A DNA stretch of 64,000 nt from Cytophagaceae bacterium (GCA_027486845.1 JAIXOL010000068.1:42965-106964); one strand, 5' to 3'. Counted from the first letter of the stretch, positions 27,801-36,738 are shown. Notes: generated by a model from the letters alone, not told the origin. Program-made: numbers and translations.

Positions 27801-28129
27801 AGCTTGGTAATGAATTAAAAGAGCTTGAGAAGAAAATGGATGAAAACGAGACCGACTTAGTAAACAAACGCATAAACCCAGATTTGATTAAACGTTCTCG
27901 TGATATTCAAACTAGATTACTTGAAGCAGAGAAAGCGGTTCAACAGCAAGAAGAAGACCCAACACGTCAATCGAAAGCTGCACAACAATTCAACCGTCAA
28001 TCTCCGCCTTCAATGGATAAGTTCTTACAAGAGAAACAAAAGCAAGTGGAATTAATTCGTACAGTTCCTCCTAATTATACTCCATTCTATAAGAAACAAA
28101 CCGATAATTATTTTAGAAAAATTAAGTAA
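24803..28129 (+). CDS. DUF4175-family large coiled-coil membrane protein
   Basis: An 1108-residue protein. Two membrane helices lie at about 23-48 and 54-86 and a third at about 152-170; a beta-rich periplasmic-type stretch follows (about 175-490, 'GNIPEAVYLVANDRK...'). From about residue 495 to the end the protein is mostly coiled coil, extraordinarily rich in Lys, Glu, Gln and Met (for example 'KQLEELLKKRDELMSEMKAMQEQFEKMQEKTNRFQQQ'), with a Gly/Lys/Pro break around 925-950. This matches DUF4175 (TIGR02302-like) proteins of about 1000-1100 residues common in Bacteroidota. Function unknown; the architecture suggests an envelope scaffold. It ends just before a terminator hairpin and the parS pair. 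Confidence 0.88.
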   Translation: MSTSVKPIFEKIDDYKRKYYKNLLIKGALFTLALIFSAFLLVSTVEYFGRFNSIIRAVLFFSFLGMVIYSLFAWVIKPLLYLFHFNEPLTYEKAANEIGKFFPEIGDRLLNTLQLSQLSDKENSLLQASISQKADELRFVKFADAIKIDENRKYLKYTFPPLLLIILISAISPKFFKSSTERIVYFQKDFAEEAPFKFKITNEELKAVKNEDFNLNLSLIGNAIPEAVYLVANDRKFKMNSVDNKNYTFTFSKVQNPVDFHFLASGFKSNEFELELINRPNLLSFDVSLNYPSYLNKSNDVFDNVGNLVVPEGTTVEWNFRAANTDSLYLLFENEPKYLSKDGFGDNFSYVRRLKNSSSYKIQLKNEFSSNRENIDFYINVIPDKYPQIQLEQIRDTTLFNYIVLGGNINDDYGLAQFKLFYRPVHNLTQSQAPAFTSVDVAFNKTQVSQSFYYQFPLNDLKLNPGEKVEYFLQLWDNDGVNGSKSTKTPVLTFALPSAKNYDAEVEKATEKTENMLEKLNEKSKKLKNDLNNLENKLKSKKDLDFQEKKQLEELLKKRDELMSEMKAMQEQFEKMQEKTNRFQQQSPELQKKMDQLKKLMEEIMNDESNKMYEELKNMMEKGLDEKTVEQLEKLKNKERNMDKDIDRTLKLFKQLQMQQKVEKTANELEKLAEKQDKLGDESQKNEKEQNQQQKDAKNEALKKEQEKLSNEFEEKKEQMKDIEELSKELKKEFDEQKEEQQDISEEQEKSEEQLDQKQNSAASKSQKKAASKMKKMAQKMKESMQSQEMKEMDEDMDALRAILENLVKLSFDQEKIMKDFRIMNVADPRFVKLSQEQLKIQDDAKMIEDSLYSLAKRVLQIQSFVTKEVTSMRNSMDESVKFIKERKLNVASAKQQFSMTSINNLALMLSDTFSQMQQMMANAMPGSGKKGKKGQKPSPMSMGDKQDEINKRMEKMGKAGQGSRGLSEEAAKLAQEQSELRKRIQQMQDELKGTDAGKKLGNELKELEKKMDENETDLVNKRINPDLIKRSRDIQTRLLEAEKAVQQQEEDPTRQSKAAQQFNRQSPPSMDKFLQEKQKQVELIRTVPPNYTPFYKKQTDNYFRKIK

Positions 28130-28152
28130 AGGTTTTTCTTAGTAAATTTGCA

Positions 28153-28179
28153 GGGACGCACTAAATGCGTCCCTTTTTT
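28153..28179 (+). terminator. Rho-independent terminator with GGGACGCA stem
   Basis: GGGACGCA-CTAAA-TGCGTCCC followed by six T residues, 23 bases after the DUF4175 stop. The stem sequence is shared with the hairpin in front of mfd. Confidence 0.9.
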
Positions 28180-28339
28180 GTTGACTACCAAAATATAACT
28201 TCGCTTGTTCCAAACAACCAATTAAATTTTGGATTGATAAAAAAGTTTTAAAAATCCCTTTTTGTGGCAATCTATTTTTGCTTTTTTTTATAGTAAAGTA
28301 ACGGAAGAAATTCCACCAAAACATTAAGATAAAATTTCA

Positions 28340-28355
28340 CGTTTCACGTGAAACA
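28340..28355. other. parS centromere site (ParB binding), copy 1
   Basis: CGTTTCACGTGAAACA differs by one outer base from the classical 16-bp parS TGTTTCACGTGAAACA known from Bacillus Spo0J/ParB; the 14-base palindromic core GTTTCACGTGAAAC is perfect. A further half-site TTTCAC directly precedes it. ParB binds parS, spreads, and positions replication origins, so the site indicates proximity to the chromosomal origin. Confidence 0.88.
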
Positions 28356-28377
28356 GCATAATTTGTAAAATCATAAA

Positions 28378-28393
28378 CGTTTCACGTGAAACA
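28378..28393. other. parS centromere site (ParB binding), copy 2
   Basis: Identical 16-mer to copy 1, CGTTTCACGTGAAACA, with centres 38 bases apart. It lies 15 bases before the mnmG start codon, so ParB binding could also affect mnmG expression. Confidence 0.88.
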
Positions 28394-28407
28394 TAAATAA
28401 AAAAACA

Positions 28408-30270
28408 ATGTTTAAAGAATATGATGTAATAGTAGTTGGGGCAGGGCATGCTGGATGTGAAGCAGCCACAGCAGCTGCAAATATGGGTTCGTCTGTATTA
28501 CTAGTAACTATGAATATGCACACAATCGCACAGATGTCATGTAACCCAGCAATGGGTGGTGTCGCTAAAGGACAAATAGTTCGAGAAATAGATGCATTAG
28601 GGGGGCAATCAGGAATAATTAGCGATAAGACAATGATTCAGTTCAGAATGCTTAATCGTTCTAAAGGACCTGCAATGTGGAGTCCAAGATGCCAAAGTGA
28701 TAGAATGATGTTTGCACAAGAATGGAGAGATACAATGGAAAAAACCAAAAATCTAGATTTTTGGCAAGACATGATAGAAGGTTTGGTTGTGAAAAACAAT
28801 AGAGTAGTGGCAGTTCGAACAGGAATGGGTATTGAAATAAAAGGGAAAACGGTTGTCTTAACAAATGGCACATTCTTAAATGGAAAGATTCATATCGGCG
28901 AGAAAAACTTTGGTGGTGGAAGAACAGGAGAAAAAGCTGCACATGGAATTACAGAACAATTGGTAGAGCTAGGTTTCGAATCAGGAAGAATGAAAACTGG
29001 AACTCCACCAAGAATTGATGGACGCTCATTAAACTGGGATTTAATGGAAGAACAAAAAGGAGATGAAAATCCTGAAAAGTTCTCATATACGGATACACCT
29101 AAATTAACAAAACAAAGAAGTTGTTATGTGACCTATACAAATGAGAAAGTTCATGAAGTACTCAGAAAAGGCTTTGATAAATCACCAATGTTTAGCGGAA
29201 GGATAAAAGGACTCGGACCAAGATATTGCCCATCTGTAGAAGATAAGATAAATAGATTTGCAGATAAAGACAGACACCAAATATTTGTTGAACCAGAAGG
29301 GTGGAATACTGTAGAAATGTATATCAATGGTTTTTCAACATCACTACCAGAAGAAATACAGTATGAGGCTTTAACAAAAATTCAAGGTTTTGAAAATGTA
29401 AGAATGTTTAGACCAGGCTATGCTATCGAATATGACTTCTTTCCACCTACGCAATTAAAATTAACACTCGAAACTCATCTAATTGAGAATCTTTTTTTTG
29501 CAGGTCAGATAAACGGAACAACGGGATATGAAGAAGCAGCATGTCAAGGGTTAATAGCTGGAATAAATGCACACAATAAAGTTCATGAAAAAGGCGACTT
29601 TATTCTGAAAAGAAATGAAGCATATATAGGGGTACTTATTGATGATTTAGTAAATAAAGGTACAGATGAACCATACAGAATGTTTACATCAAGAGCAGAA
29701 TTTAGAACTTTATTAAGACAAGATAATGCAGATATTCGATTAACACAAAAAGGATATAATTTAGGATTGGCTTCAGAAAAAAGATTAGAAAGAATGAATT
29801 ATAAAAAAAACATTGCTGATGCCATTGTTAAAGAGATAAAAACAAAAAAAATAACACCAGATTCGGCAAATACTTATCTTGAAAGAATAGGCTCAACATC
29901 AATAAAAGAAAAATCATCAATTTATAGCATACTAAAACGACCAGAAATAAACATAGAAAACATACGATTAATTGATTCAGAGATGAACGACTTTCTAAAT
30001 CAATATGATGAAGAAATAATTGAACAAGCTGTTATAAACATAAAATACGAAAGTTACATCGAAAAAGAATTATTAATGGTTGAAAAAATGGCTCGATTAG
30101 AAGACTTAAATATTAATCCAAATTTTGATTATGAAAAATTACTTTCAATTTCGATAGAAGCAAGACAAAAACTTAAGAAAACAAAACCTCAAACTCTAGG
30201 ACAGGCATCACGCATAAGCGGGGTATCACCATCAGATATTTCTGTGATAATGATTCATCTAGGAAGATAA
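28408..30270 (+). CDS. mnmG: tRNA uridine-5-carboxymethylaminomethyl synthase MnmG (GidA)
   Basis: A 620-residue FAD enzyme that, with MnmE, modifies the wobble uridine of several tRNAs. The dinucleotide fold '[23 protein letters not shown]' is at the N-terminus; '[22 protein letters not shown]', '[18 protein letters not shown]', 'TGTPPRID', '[18 protein letters not shown]', '[14 protein letters not shown]', '[26 protein letters not shown]' and '[24 protein letters not shown]' are family signatures. In many bacteria gidA lies beside the origin and partition genes, which agrees with the two parS sites just upstream. Its codon use (mostly AGA arginine, many ATA) and A-rich coding strand differ by eye from most neighbours and resemble the next gene. 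Confidence 0.97.
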   Translation: MFKEYDVIVVGAGHAGCEAATAAANMGSSVLLVTMNMHTIAQMSCNPAMGGVAKGQIVREIDALGGQSGIISDKTMIQFRMLNRSKGPAMWSPRCQSDRMMFAQEWRDTMEKTKNLDFWQDMIEGLVVKNNRVVAVRTGMGIEIKGKTVVLTNGTFLNGKIHIGEKNFGGGRTGEKAAHGITEQLVELGFESGRMKTGTPPRIDGRSLNWDLMEEQKGDENPEKFSYTDTPKLTKQRSCYVTYTNEKVHEVLRKGFDKSPMFSGRIKGLGPRYCPSVEDKINRFADKDRHQIFVEPEGWNTVEMYINGFSTSLPEEIQYEALTKIQGFENVRMFRPGYAIEYDFFPPTQLKLTLETHLIENLFFAGQINGTTGYEEAACQGLIAGINAHNKVHEKGDFILKRNEAYIGVLIDDLVNKGTDEPYRMFTSRAEFRTLLRQDNADIRLTQKGYNLGLASEKRLERMNYKKNIADAIVKEIKTKKITPDSANTYLERIGSTSIKEKSSIYSILKRPEINIENIRLIDSEMNDFLNQYDEEIIEQAVINIKYESYIEKELLMVEKMARLEDLNINPNFDYEKLLSISIEARQKLKKTKPQTLGQASRISGVSPSDISVIMIHLGR

Positions 30271-30292
30271 GAAAAATTAAAATTTAAAAAAT

Positions 30293-30320
30293 ACCCTCAA
30301 CAAATCGTTGAGGGTTTTAT
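30293..30320 (+). terminator. Rho-independent terminator after mnmG
   Basis: ACCCTCAAC-AAATC-GTTGAGGGT followed by TTTAT: a perfect nine-base-pair stem 22 bases after the mnmG stop. Confidence 0.88.
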
Positions 30321-30345
30321 TTTTACTAAAAAAATAAATTATAAA

Positions 30346-31956
30346 ATGATTATTAGAAAAATTATTCAATACGTAGTATTTATACAAGCTTGTAATTTAA
30401 TTATAAGTTGTGCACAATTTGTACCACCAACGGGAGGAAAAAAAGATGAAGTGATACCGAAACTAATAAACTCAATTCCAAAATCTGAACAAAAAAACTT
30501 TAGGGATAAAACAATAAGTTTAGAATTTGATGAATTAATAGATGTTAGCAGTCTCAGACAAGAACTATTAATTATTCCGGAGGCAGAAGGAATATTTGAT
30601 ATTAGATCTAAATCAAAAACAGTAATTATAAAATTTGATAAAGCATTTAAAGATAGTACAACCTACACAATGAATTTCAGAAAAGGAATAAAAGACTTGA
30701 ATGAAAGAAATGAATCAAGAAATTTAAAGTTAGTATTTAGTACAGGAAATAATATTGATTCATTGAAAATAGATGGAAATATAAAAAATATACTAACAAA
30801 TCAACCAATATTGGATGCTCATGTCGCATTATATAAACTTCAAGATTCATTAGACCTTAAAAAAACAAAGCCTAATTATTTTACAAAATCAGATTCAAGC
30901 GGACATTATCAGTTTGAAAATATAAAGAGTGGAAAATATCGTATTTATTCATTTATGGATAAAAACAATAATTTAAAATATGATACAAAAACAGAGGAAA
31001 TTGGATTCAGAAATGATACGATAAATTTGAATAAAAACTTAAGCAGTATCAACTTGTTAATCGCTAATGCAAATAATGAAAAACCAAAAAATCAGAAAGT
31101 AATTCCAAAAGCAGAAGATTTCACTATACTATTTGATAAAAACATTAAATCATTTGTAGTAAAATTTGAAAATAAAATCGATAGTATACCTTATAATGGA
31201 GAAGGAAAAGAATTGAAATTTTATAATTCAACACAAAAAACAGATACTTTAAAAGTAAATATAATGGTAACAGATTCAAGCGGAAATGCTTTAAGTTACC
31301 AACAAAAAATAAAATTCAGAGAATCCGAAAAAAAGAGGAAAGAAAAGAGAGAGTATTTAACATTAAACGTAAAACCTAAAATTGGTGAAGTAATTGAAAA
31401 AAATATTAATTACGAAATAAATTTTGATACCCCAATTTTGACATTTGATATAACTAAGTTTAAAATTTTATCAGATACTATAAAAGAAGAAAAACTCGAA
31501 AATGATAATATTTCGTGGAATAAATTCAAAACTAAACTACTAATAAATAAAAAGATAAGTAGTGAACGAGAAGTAAAAATTGAAATGCGTAGGGGGGCAT
31601 TTATAAACATCAAAGGAGATTCGAGTGATAACATTGATTTAAAATATCCGTTACTAAAATCAGAAAACTATGCATTAATTGAGGGTAAGTTTGAAGAAAA
31701 AAAAATCAGCAAAATAATTCAAATAATAAACGAAAGATATGAAGTAGTAGCTGAGCAGATAGTAAAAGAAAAATTTTTATTTCAGAATATAAAGCCAGGA
31801 ATATATTTATTGAGAGTAATAAAAGATATAAATGAAAACGGATATTGGGATTATGGAAATATCGAAAAAAATATACAACCTGAGGAAGTAACATTTTATG
31901 AAGAACCAATCAGATTAAAAGCTAATTTTGAGATACGAGGCTTAATAATAAAATAA
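30346..31956 (+). CDS. Lipoprotein with SbsA-type Ig-like domain
   Basis: A 536-residue lipoprotein (signal ending ...NLIISC, Cys22) opening 'AQFVPPTGGKKDEVIPKLINSIPKSEQKNFRDKTISLEFDELIDV'. This PPTGG-KD opening and the following SbsA_Ig domain (about 35-135, 'TTYTMNFRKGIKDLNE') define a family found across Bacteroidota, usually one copy per genome. A carboxypeptidase-regulatory-like beta domain follows at about 142-225 ('LDAHVALYKLQD...SSGHYQFENIKSGKYRIYSFMDKNNN'), and a related motif near the end. The family's function is unknown; outer-membrane anchoring is likely. It is very A-rich and AGA/ATA-rich like mnmG. Its 3' end borders the candidate origin. Confidence 0.85.
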   Translation: MIIRKIIQYVVFIQACNLIISCAQFVPPTGGKKDEVIPKLINSIPKSEQKNFRDKTISLEFDELIDVSSLRQELLIIPEAEGIFDIRSKSKTVIIKFDKAFKDSTTYTMNFRKGIKDLNERNESRNLKLVFSTGNNIDSLKIDGNIKNILTNQPILDAHVALYKLQDSLDLKKTKPNYFTKSDSSGHYQFENIKSGKYRIYSFMDKNNNLKYDTKTEEIGFRNDTINLNKNLSSINLLIANANNEKPKNQKVIPKAEDFTILFDKNIKSFVVKFENKIDSIPYNGEGKELKFYNSTQKTDTLKVNIMVTDSSGNALSYQQKIKFRESEKKRKEKREYLTLNVKPKIGEVIEKNINYEINFDTPILTFDITKFKILSDTIKEEKLENDNISWNKFKTKLLINKKISSEREVKIEMRRGAFINIKGDSSDNIDLKYPLLKSENYALIEGKFEEKKISKIIQIINERYEVVAEQIVKEKFLFQNIKPGIYLLRVIKDINENGYWDYGNIEKNIQPEEVTFYEEPIRLKANFEIRGLIIK

Positions 31957-32431
31957 CTACTTAATCCACAAGAAAAAAGTATGTAAATAAGGTATATAAA
32001 AAATAAGAAATATCCAAGAATTTTTGTGGACAAACATGTGGACAGATATGATAGATGGTAAGATAATACGTTGAAAACAATGTGGGTAAGATTAATAAAT
32101 AGTGGAAAGAAAAGCATTGAAGTGGAAATCGAGCAAAACTCATGGTTTATCCTCAATTCACATCATGTTAATTAACGTGGACACATAGTGTGGATATGGT
32201 AGAAAGTAATAAACAAAAAATATTATGAAGCAATGTCAATAATTTGTAATAGAATTGATAATCAATAATATAAGTGTTAATTAATATAATAAAACTGTGG
32301 AAAAAGCAATTAGTTATAAACATCAATAAATTAAATGTTGTCAACAAACAAAGTTTATACACATATCCACAGTTCTAATAATTTAAAACAATAATTAAAA
32401 ATATATTTTATTTCTTTTTTTTAACAAAACT
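31957..32431. other. Candidate chromosomal replication origin (oriC)
   Basis: A 475-base gene-free region holding about nine sequences within one or two bases of the DnaA box TTATCCACA on either strand: 31962-31970, 32025-32033, 32037-32045, 32081-32089, 32147-32155, 32189-32197, 32296-32304 (TGTGGAAAA), 32355-32363 (TTATACACA, which fits TTWTNCACA) and 32363-32371. A strongly A+T-rich tract (32376-32430) follows the last, tightly adjacent pair and could be the unwinding element. Two parS sites lie 3.6 kb to the left. Spacing and density are far above what the rest of the window shows. No dnaA or dnaN gene is nearby, as is common in this phylum. Confidence 0.72.
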
Positions 32432-34234
32432 ATGAAACGGTATTTATTGATAATTTTAATCTTTTCAATTAATTGGTTGGCCAAAGGTCAAGACATCGAA
32501 TTGGCAAATGAATACTTCAAACAAGGCGAGTATGAAAAGGCAAAAAATATTTTCCAAAAAATTGCAAAGGATAAAAACAACATCCGATTGGTTCATCAAA
32601 ATTATATTCAGTGTTTGTTCAAACTGAAAAACTTTGATGAGGCGGAGAAATATTTGAAGCGTCAAATCAAAAGCAATGACCTAACAGGAATAGTCTATCG
32701 ATCAGATTATACGAGCTTGCTTGAAATGAATGGAAAGTTTGAAGAAGCTCAAAAAGAAATGGAAATTCTAATTGACCTCGCTGCCCGAACAGAGGGGACA
32801 ATCTACGAACTTCAAGATATGCTTTACAGAAATTCAAAAACAGAATTAGTGATTCAGTTATTGAAAAGAGGTAGAGAATTTGCAAAGGACGACAATAAAT
32901 TTACAATATTGATGGCCAGAGCATATCTATACAACGGACAAAAAGAGCCAATGATTGAAGAAATGCTAAAATACGGTTTAATTGAAGGAAACCAAGACTA
33001 CGTAAAAGCAACCTTCCAAGATAATCTCAAAACTGAGCTTGAGATAGATATGCTCGAAAAGGCACTTTACAGTAAGGTACAGAGGTTTCCAACAGAACAG
33101 TACTACGTTGATATACTAATTTGGCATTTAATGCAACAGAAGGAGTTTACTAAAGCCTTCATTCAAACAAGAGCATTAGACCGCCGTCTAAAACAAGATG
33201 GGCAAAGAGTGTTTGAATTAGCTCAAACTGCCTTAGTAAATAGAGATTACAAAAGTGCAATTCAGATGTATGAGTATGTAATGAAAGAATATCCACAAGG
33301 TCAGTTTTACACTTATGCCCGACGAAATGCTTTATTTTGCAAAGAAGAAGTCGTAAAAACGAGCTTTCCAGTAAATATTAATGATATTCGTTCTTTGATT
33401 AAAGATTATCAAGGCTTATTTTCTGATTTAGGTCGAAATGTGAAAACAATGGAAGCCCTAAGAAACACCGCACAACTTTACGCATTTTATCTCAACGAAA
33501 AAGACACTGCAATTACAGTTCTCGAAACTGCCATAATGATTGCAGGTTCTGATAATACTTTCAGAGATAGGTGTAAATTAGATTTAGGTGATATTTATGT
33601 TTTAAAAAACGAACCTTGGGAAGCAACTTTGCTTTATTCACAAGTTGAAAAATCTCAAAAGGAAGAATACCTCGGACAAGAAGCAAAACTTAAAAATGCG
33701 AAGTTGCATTATTACAATGGTGAGTTTGATTTGTCAAAAGAAGTTTTAGATATTTTGAAAAAAGCTACTACGAGAGAAATCGCCAATGATGCAATGCAGT
33801 TGAGTTTACTGATTCAAGATAATATCGGACTTGATACTTCCGAAGTAGCAATGAAAGAATATGCCAATGTTGATTTATTACTTTTTCAAAATAGAAATTC
33901 CGAAGCAATATTAGTTCTCGACCAAATTTTTGAAAAATATAAATCACATTCACTAGCTGATGATATTTTATGGCTGAGAGCAAATACCAATCTCAAAATA
34001 AATCAGCCTCAAAAAGCCTTAGAAGATTTAGAGTTGCTTCGAAAAAACTATAATTTCGATATTTTGGCAGATGATGCGTTATTTTTGGAAGCTAAAATTT
34101 ACGAAGAAAACTTTCAGCAAAAAGATAAAGCAATGGAATTGTATCGTGAAATACTCCAAAAATTTTCAGGTTCAATATTTGGAGCAGAAGCCCGAAAAAG
34201 ATTCAGAAATTTGAGAGGCGATACAATAAATTGA
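32432..34234 (+). CDS. Exported tetratricopeptide-repeat protein
   Basis: A 600-residue protein with signal peptide MKRYLLIILIFSINWLAKG. TPR-type helical pairs run through the sequence, clearest at about 22-90 ('ANEYFKQGEYEKAKNIFQKIAKDKNN...LKNFDEAEKYLKRQ') and again at about 480-590 ('NRNSEAILVLDQIFEKYKSHSLADDILWLRANTNLKINQPQKALEDLELLRKNY', 'DKAMELYREILQKFSGSIFGAEARKRF'). It should be a periplasmic protein-interaction scaffold; no enzymatic motif. It stands alone downstream of the candidate origin and ends in a terminator. Confidence 0.85.
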   Translation: MKRYLLIILIFSINWLAKGQDIELANEYFKQGEYEKAKNIFQKIAKDKNNIRLVHQNYIQCLFKLKNFDEAEKYLKRQIKSNDLTGIVYRSDYTSLLEMNGKFEEAQKEMEILIDLAARTEGTIYELQDMLYRNSKTELVIQLLKRGREFAKDDNKFTILMARAYLYNGQKEPMIEEMLKYGLIEGNQDYVKATFQDNLKTELEIDMLEKALYSKVQRFPTEQYYVDILIWHLMQQKEFTKAFIQTRALDRRLKQDGQRVFELAQTALVNRDYKSAIQMYEYVMKEYPQGQFYTYARRNALFCKEEVVKTSFPVNINDIRSLIKDYQGLFSDLGRNVKTMEALRNTAQLYAFYLNEKDTAITVLETAIMIAGSDNTFRDRCKLDLGDIYVLKNEPWEATLLYSQVEKSQKEEYLGQEAKLKNAKLHYYNGEFDLSKEVLDILKKATTREIANDAMQLSLLIQDNIGLDTSEVAMKEYANVDLLLFQNRNSEAILVLDQIFEKYKSHSLADDILWLRANTNLKINQPQKALEDLELLRKNYNFDILADDALFLEAKIYEENFQQKDKAMELYREILQKFSGSIFGAEARKRFRNLRGDTIN

Positions 34235-34261
34235 GCCTTTTTTCATTTGTAATATTTAAAC

Positions 34262-34292
34262 GCCTCAAAACTATCGGCTTTGAGGCATTTTT
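34262..34292 (+). terminator. Rho-independent terminator
   Basis: GCCTCAAA-ACTATCGGC-TTTGAGGC followed by ATTTTTG, 28 bases after the TPR gene. Confidence 0.85.
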
Positions 34293-34381
34293 GTTAAAAC
34301 TATGTTAATAACTCCAAAAAATAGACTTTGAAACTACTTTTCTTCGTTTATCTTATATAATCACTTACAAACTTTCGCCCG

Positions 34382-35665
34382 ATGAAATTCAAGTTATGCA
34401 CATTATTTATAGTGTTATCCACATTTGTGTTTACGGCAAATGCACAAGAAGAAAAGGTAAAATCTTTTGGATATAACTATTATGGACAGAAAATAAACGA
34501 AAAAGCATTTTGTAGTCAATTTAGCTTTCGATCAAAAGAAGTAGCTGAAAAAGCAGTTGACGAAATTGTAAGAAGAAGTGGCTTGAAAAGAAACTTCTAT
34601 GTGATGGAATGTCCAAATACCGATAACTGTTTTGCCGCTATTCAAGGACAAACTCGCTTGATAGTTTATGATGGCTCATTTATGAAAAAAGCCAATGATT
34701 TATCAAAATCTGATTGGGGAGCATTAAGTATTTTAGCACATGAAATAGGGCATCACTTACAAGGTCATACAATTATCGAAGGTGGAAGCGACCCAGTAAA
34801 AGAACTCGAAGCTGACGAATTCTCTGGTTTTGTCATGTATCAAATGGGAGCGTCATTGAAAGAGGCACAAGCTGCAATAAGTAAGCTTACATCTGATTAT
34901 GATGGTGGAAGTCACCCTGCAAGACCAAAGCGATTAGCTGCTATAAAAAAAGGTTTTGATAATGCTCAAGAACTATATCCAAATATTAAGAAAAATGATG
35001 GAAGTATCGTTACTCAACCAAAATCACAACCAACAGAAGCACCACAACCACAAATTCCATCAAAAACATATCCTCAGCCCGTACCTCAACAAATACCACC
35101 TCGAACACAGCCACAACAATCAAATAATCAAGAAAATGTGGATAAGGCTAATAACTCGGTGGATAATTCAGAAACACCGATAAAAAGACCTGATATTATT
35201 GTAGCCACATCAACAAATGTGGAGAATAATGGCGAGGTAGTCAAAAAAGGCGGTTGTTTTGATGGAGATTGTAATAATGGTTTTGGAAAAATGATAAATC
35301 CAAGAACCGATGAAAAGTATGAAGGTGAATGGAGAAATGGAAAACGGGATGGAAGAGGCGTAGAATTCTATGCGGATGGAGAGAAGAAATACGTAGGAAA
35401 CTTCAAAAATGGGAAATATGAAGGCAATGGTTCATTTTTCCACAAAAATGGCGATAAATATGTGGGTAAGTACAAAAATGGCTCAATGAATGATGATAAA
35501 GGATATTTTATCTTTAATAATAACATCAGATTGGTCGCTCGTGTGGAAAACAATGTGAAGCACGGAAAAGCAATGAGAATATATCCAGATGGTAGGAGGG
35601 AAGATACTTTTTTTGTAAATGATATAGAAAGAAAAGGATATATACCTGACAAGAAAATTAGATAA
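34382..35665 (+). CDS. Exported M48-like metalloprotease fused to MORN repeats
   Basis: A 427-residue protein with signal MKFKLCTLFIVLSTFVFTANA. Residues about 25-200 form a zinc-protease-like domain with HEIGHH at 120-125 (HExxH zinc motif) and a downstream ExxAD ('KELEADEFSG', about 140-149) that fits the third ligand of M48-type gluzincins. A Pro/Gln/Ser-rich linker (about 205-290) leads to a C-terminal part with MORN repeats: 'GFGKMINPRTDEKYEGEWRNGKRDGRG', 'YVGNFKNGKYEGNGSF', 'YVGKYKNGSMNDDKGYF'. Such a protease-MORN fusion is unusual. The first 14 codons and the linker also contain perfect DnaA-box 9-mers, probably by chance or because of origin proximity. Confidence 0.82.
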   Translation: MKFKLCTLFIVLSTFVFTANAQEEKVKSFGYNYYGQKINEKAFCSQFSFRSKEVAEKAVDEIVRRSGLKRNFYVMECPNTDNCFAAIQGQTRLIVYDGSFMKKANDLSKSDWGALSILAHEIGHHLQGHTIIEGGSDPVKELEADEFSGFVMYQMGASLKEAQAAISKLTSDYDGGSHPARPKRLAAIKKGFDNAQELYPNIKKNDGSIVTQPKSQPTEAPQPQIPSKTYPQPVPQQIPPRTQPQQSNNQENVDKANNSVDNSETPIKRPDIIVATSTNVENNGEVVKKGGCFDGDCNNGFGKMINPRTDEKYEGEWRNGKRDGRGVEFYADGEKKYVGNFKNGKYEGNGSFFHKNGDKYVGKYKNGSMNDDKGYFIFNNNIRLVARVENNVKHGKAMRIYPDGRREDTFFVNDIERKGYIPDKKIR

Positions 35666-35670
35666 ATGAA

Positions 35671-35709
35671 AATAAAGAAGGCATCGCTTTAAGCGATGCC
35701 TTCTTTATT
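35671..35709 (+). terminator. Rho-independent terminator
   Basis: AATAAAGAAGGCATCGCTT and its reverse complement form a very long hairpin (about 18 base pairs) six bases after the stop codon. Confidence 0.92.
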
Positions 35710-35801
35710 CATGTGATGGCAAAATAAAATTTTGGACTAAACCGAATAAATCAACGGCCAAGTTTATTTACCTTTGTTCCCTCAAAATACTACAACTTAA
35801 T

Positions 35802-36644
35802 ATGTCTTGGTTTAAGAGAACAGATAAAGGAATACAAACTCCAACGGAGATGAAACGAGAAGCCCCTGATGGGCTTTGGTATCAATGCCCAACTTGCAAG
35901 AAAGCAATGCACACACGTGAGCATAAACTAAATGCCTTTACGTGTATAAATTGTAACTACCACGAAAAAATTGGTTCAGAAGCATATTTTCAAATTTTAT
36001 TTGATGAAGGCGAATATACTGAATTGGATGAAAACCTACGTTCGAGCGACCCACTGAAATTTACTGATACAAAATCATATGTGGATAGAGTACGGGCAAC
36101 TGAAAAAAAATCTGGATTAAAAGATGCAGCTCGAACAGCCTACGGTAAAATGTCAGAAATTGATGTCGTAATTACCTGTATGGACTTTAGTTTTATTGGT
36201 GGATCGATGGGTTCGGTGGTTGGAGAAAAAATTGCACGTGGAATCGAATATGCTTTACATCATAAAATACCATTTTTGATGATTTCTAAATCTGGTGGAG
36301 CGAGAATGATGGAAGCAGGTTTTTCATTGATGCAAATGGCAAAAACTTCCGCAAGGTTAGCTCAACTATCAGAAGCAGGACTTCCATATATATCATTACT
36401 AACAGACCCAACAACTGGTGGTGTAACAGCATCTTATGCTATGCTCGGCGATTTTAATATTTCAGAGCCAGAAGCACTCATTGGTTTTGCAGGGCCGCGT
36501 GTAATCAAAGAAACAATCGGAAAAGAATTACCAAAAGGATTTCAAACTGCCGAGTTCGTTTTAGATCACGGATTCCTTGATTTTATAGTTGATAGAAAAG
36601 ACCTAAAAGATAAACTCGCAAGTTTATTGGGAATGCTAAAATAA
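35802..36644 (+). CDS. accD: Acetyl-CoA carboxylase, carboxyltransferase subunit beta
   Basis: A 280-residue subunit of the first committed enzyme of fatty-acid synthesis. The N-terminal zinc ribbon has Cys29, Cys32, Cys48 and Cys51 ('CPTCKKAMH...CINC'). The carboxylase fold shows '[45 protein letters not shown]', '[23 protein letters not shown]' and '[63 protein letters not shown]'. Length and motif order are standard. TACCTTTG at 35769-35776 fits the Bacteroidota -7 promoter element; no matching -33 is seen at the right spacing. Confidence 0.97.
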   Translation: MSWFKRTDKGIQTPTEMKREAPDGLWYQCPTCKKAMHTREHKLNAFTCINCNYHEKIGSEAYFQILFDEGEYTELDENLRSSDPLKFTDTKSYVDRVRATEKKSGLKDAARTAYGKMSEIDVVITCMDFSFIGGSMGSVVGEKIARGIEYALHHKIPFLMISKSGGARMMEAGFSLMQMAKTSARLAQLSEAGLPYISLLTDPTTGGVTASYAMLGDFNISEPEALIGFAGPRVIKETIGKELPKGFQTAEFVLDHGFLDFIVDRKDLKDKLASLLGMLK

Positions 36645-36738
36645 TACAGATAATAGATTTTAGATAAGAGGTGTGAGATAATTTTCATTTACAAATGAAA
36701 ATCTTTTATCTTTTGTCATTTATCTAAATTCTAAAAAA

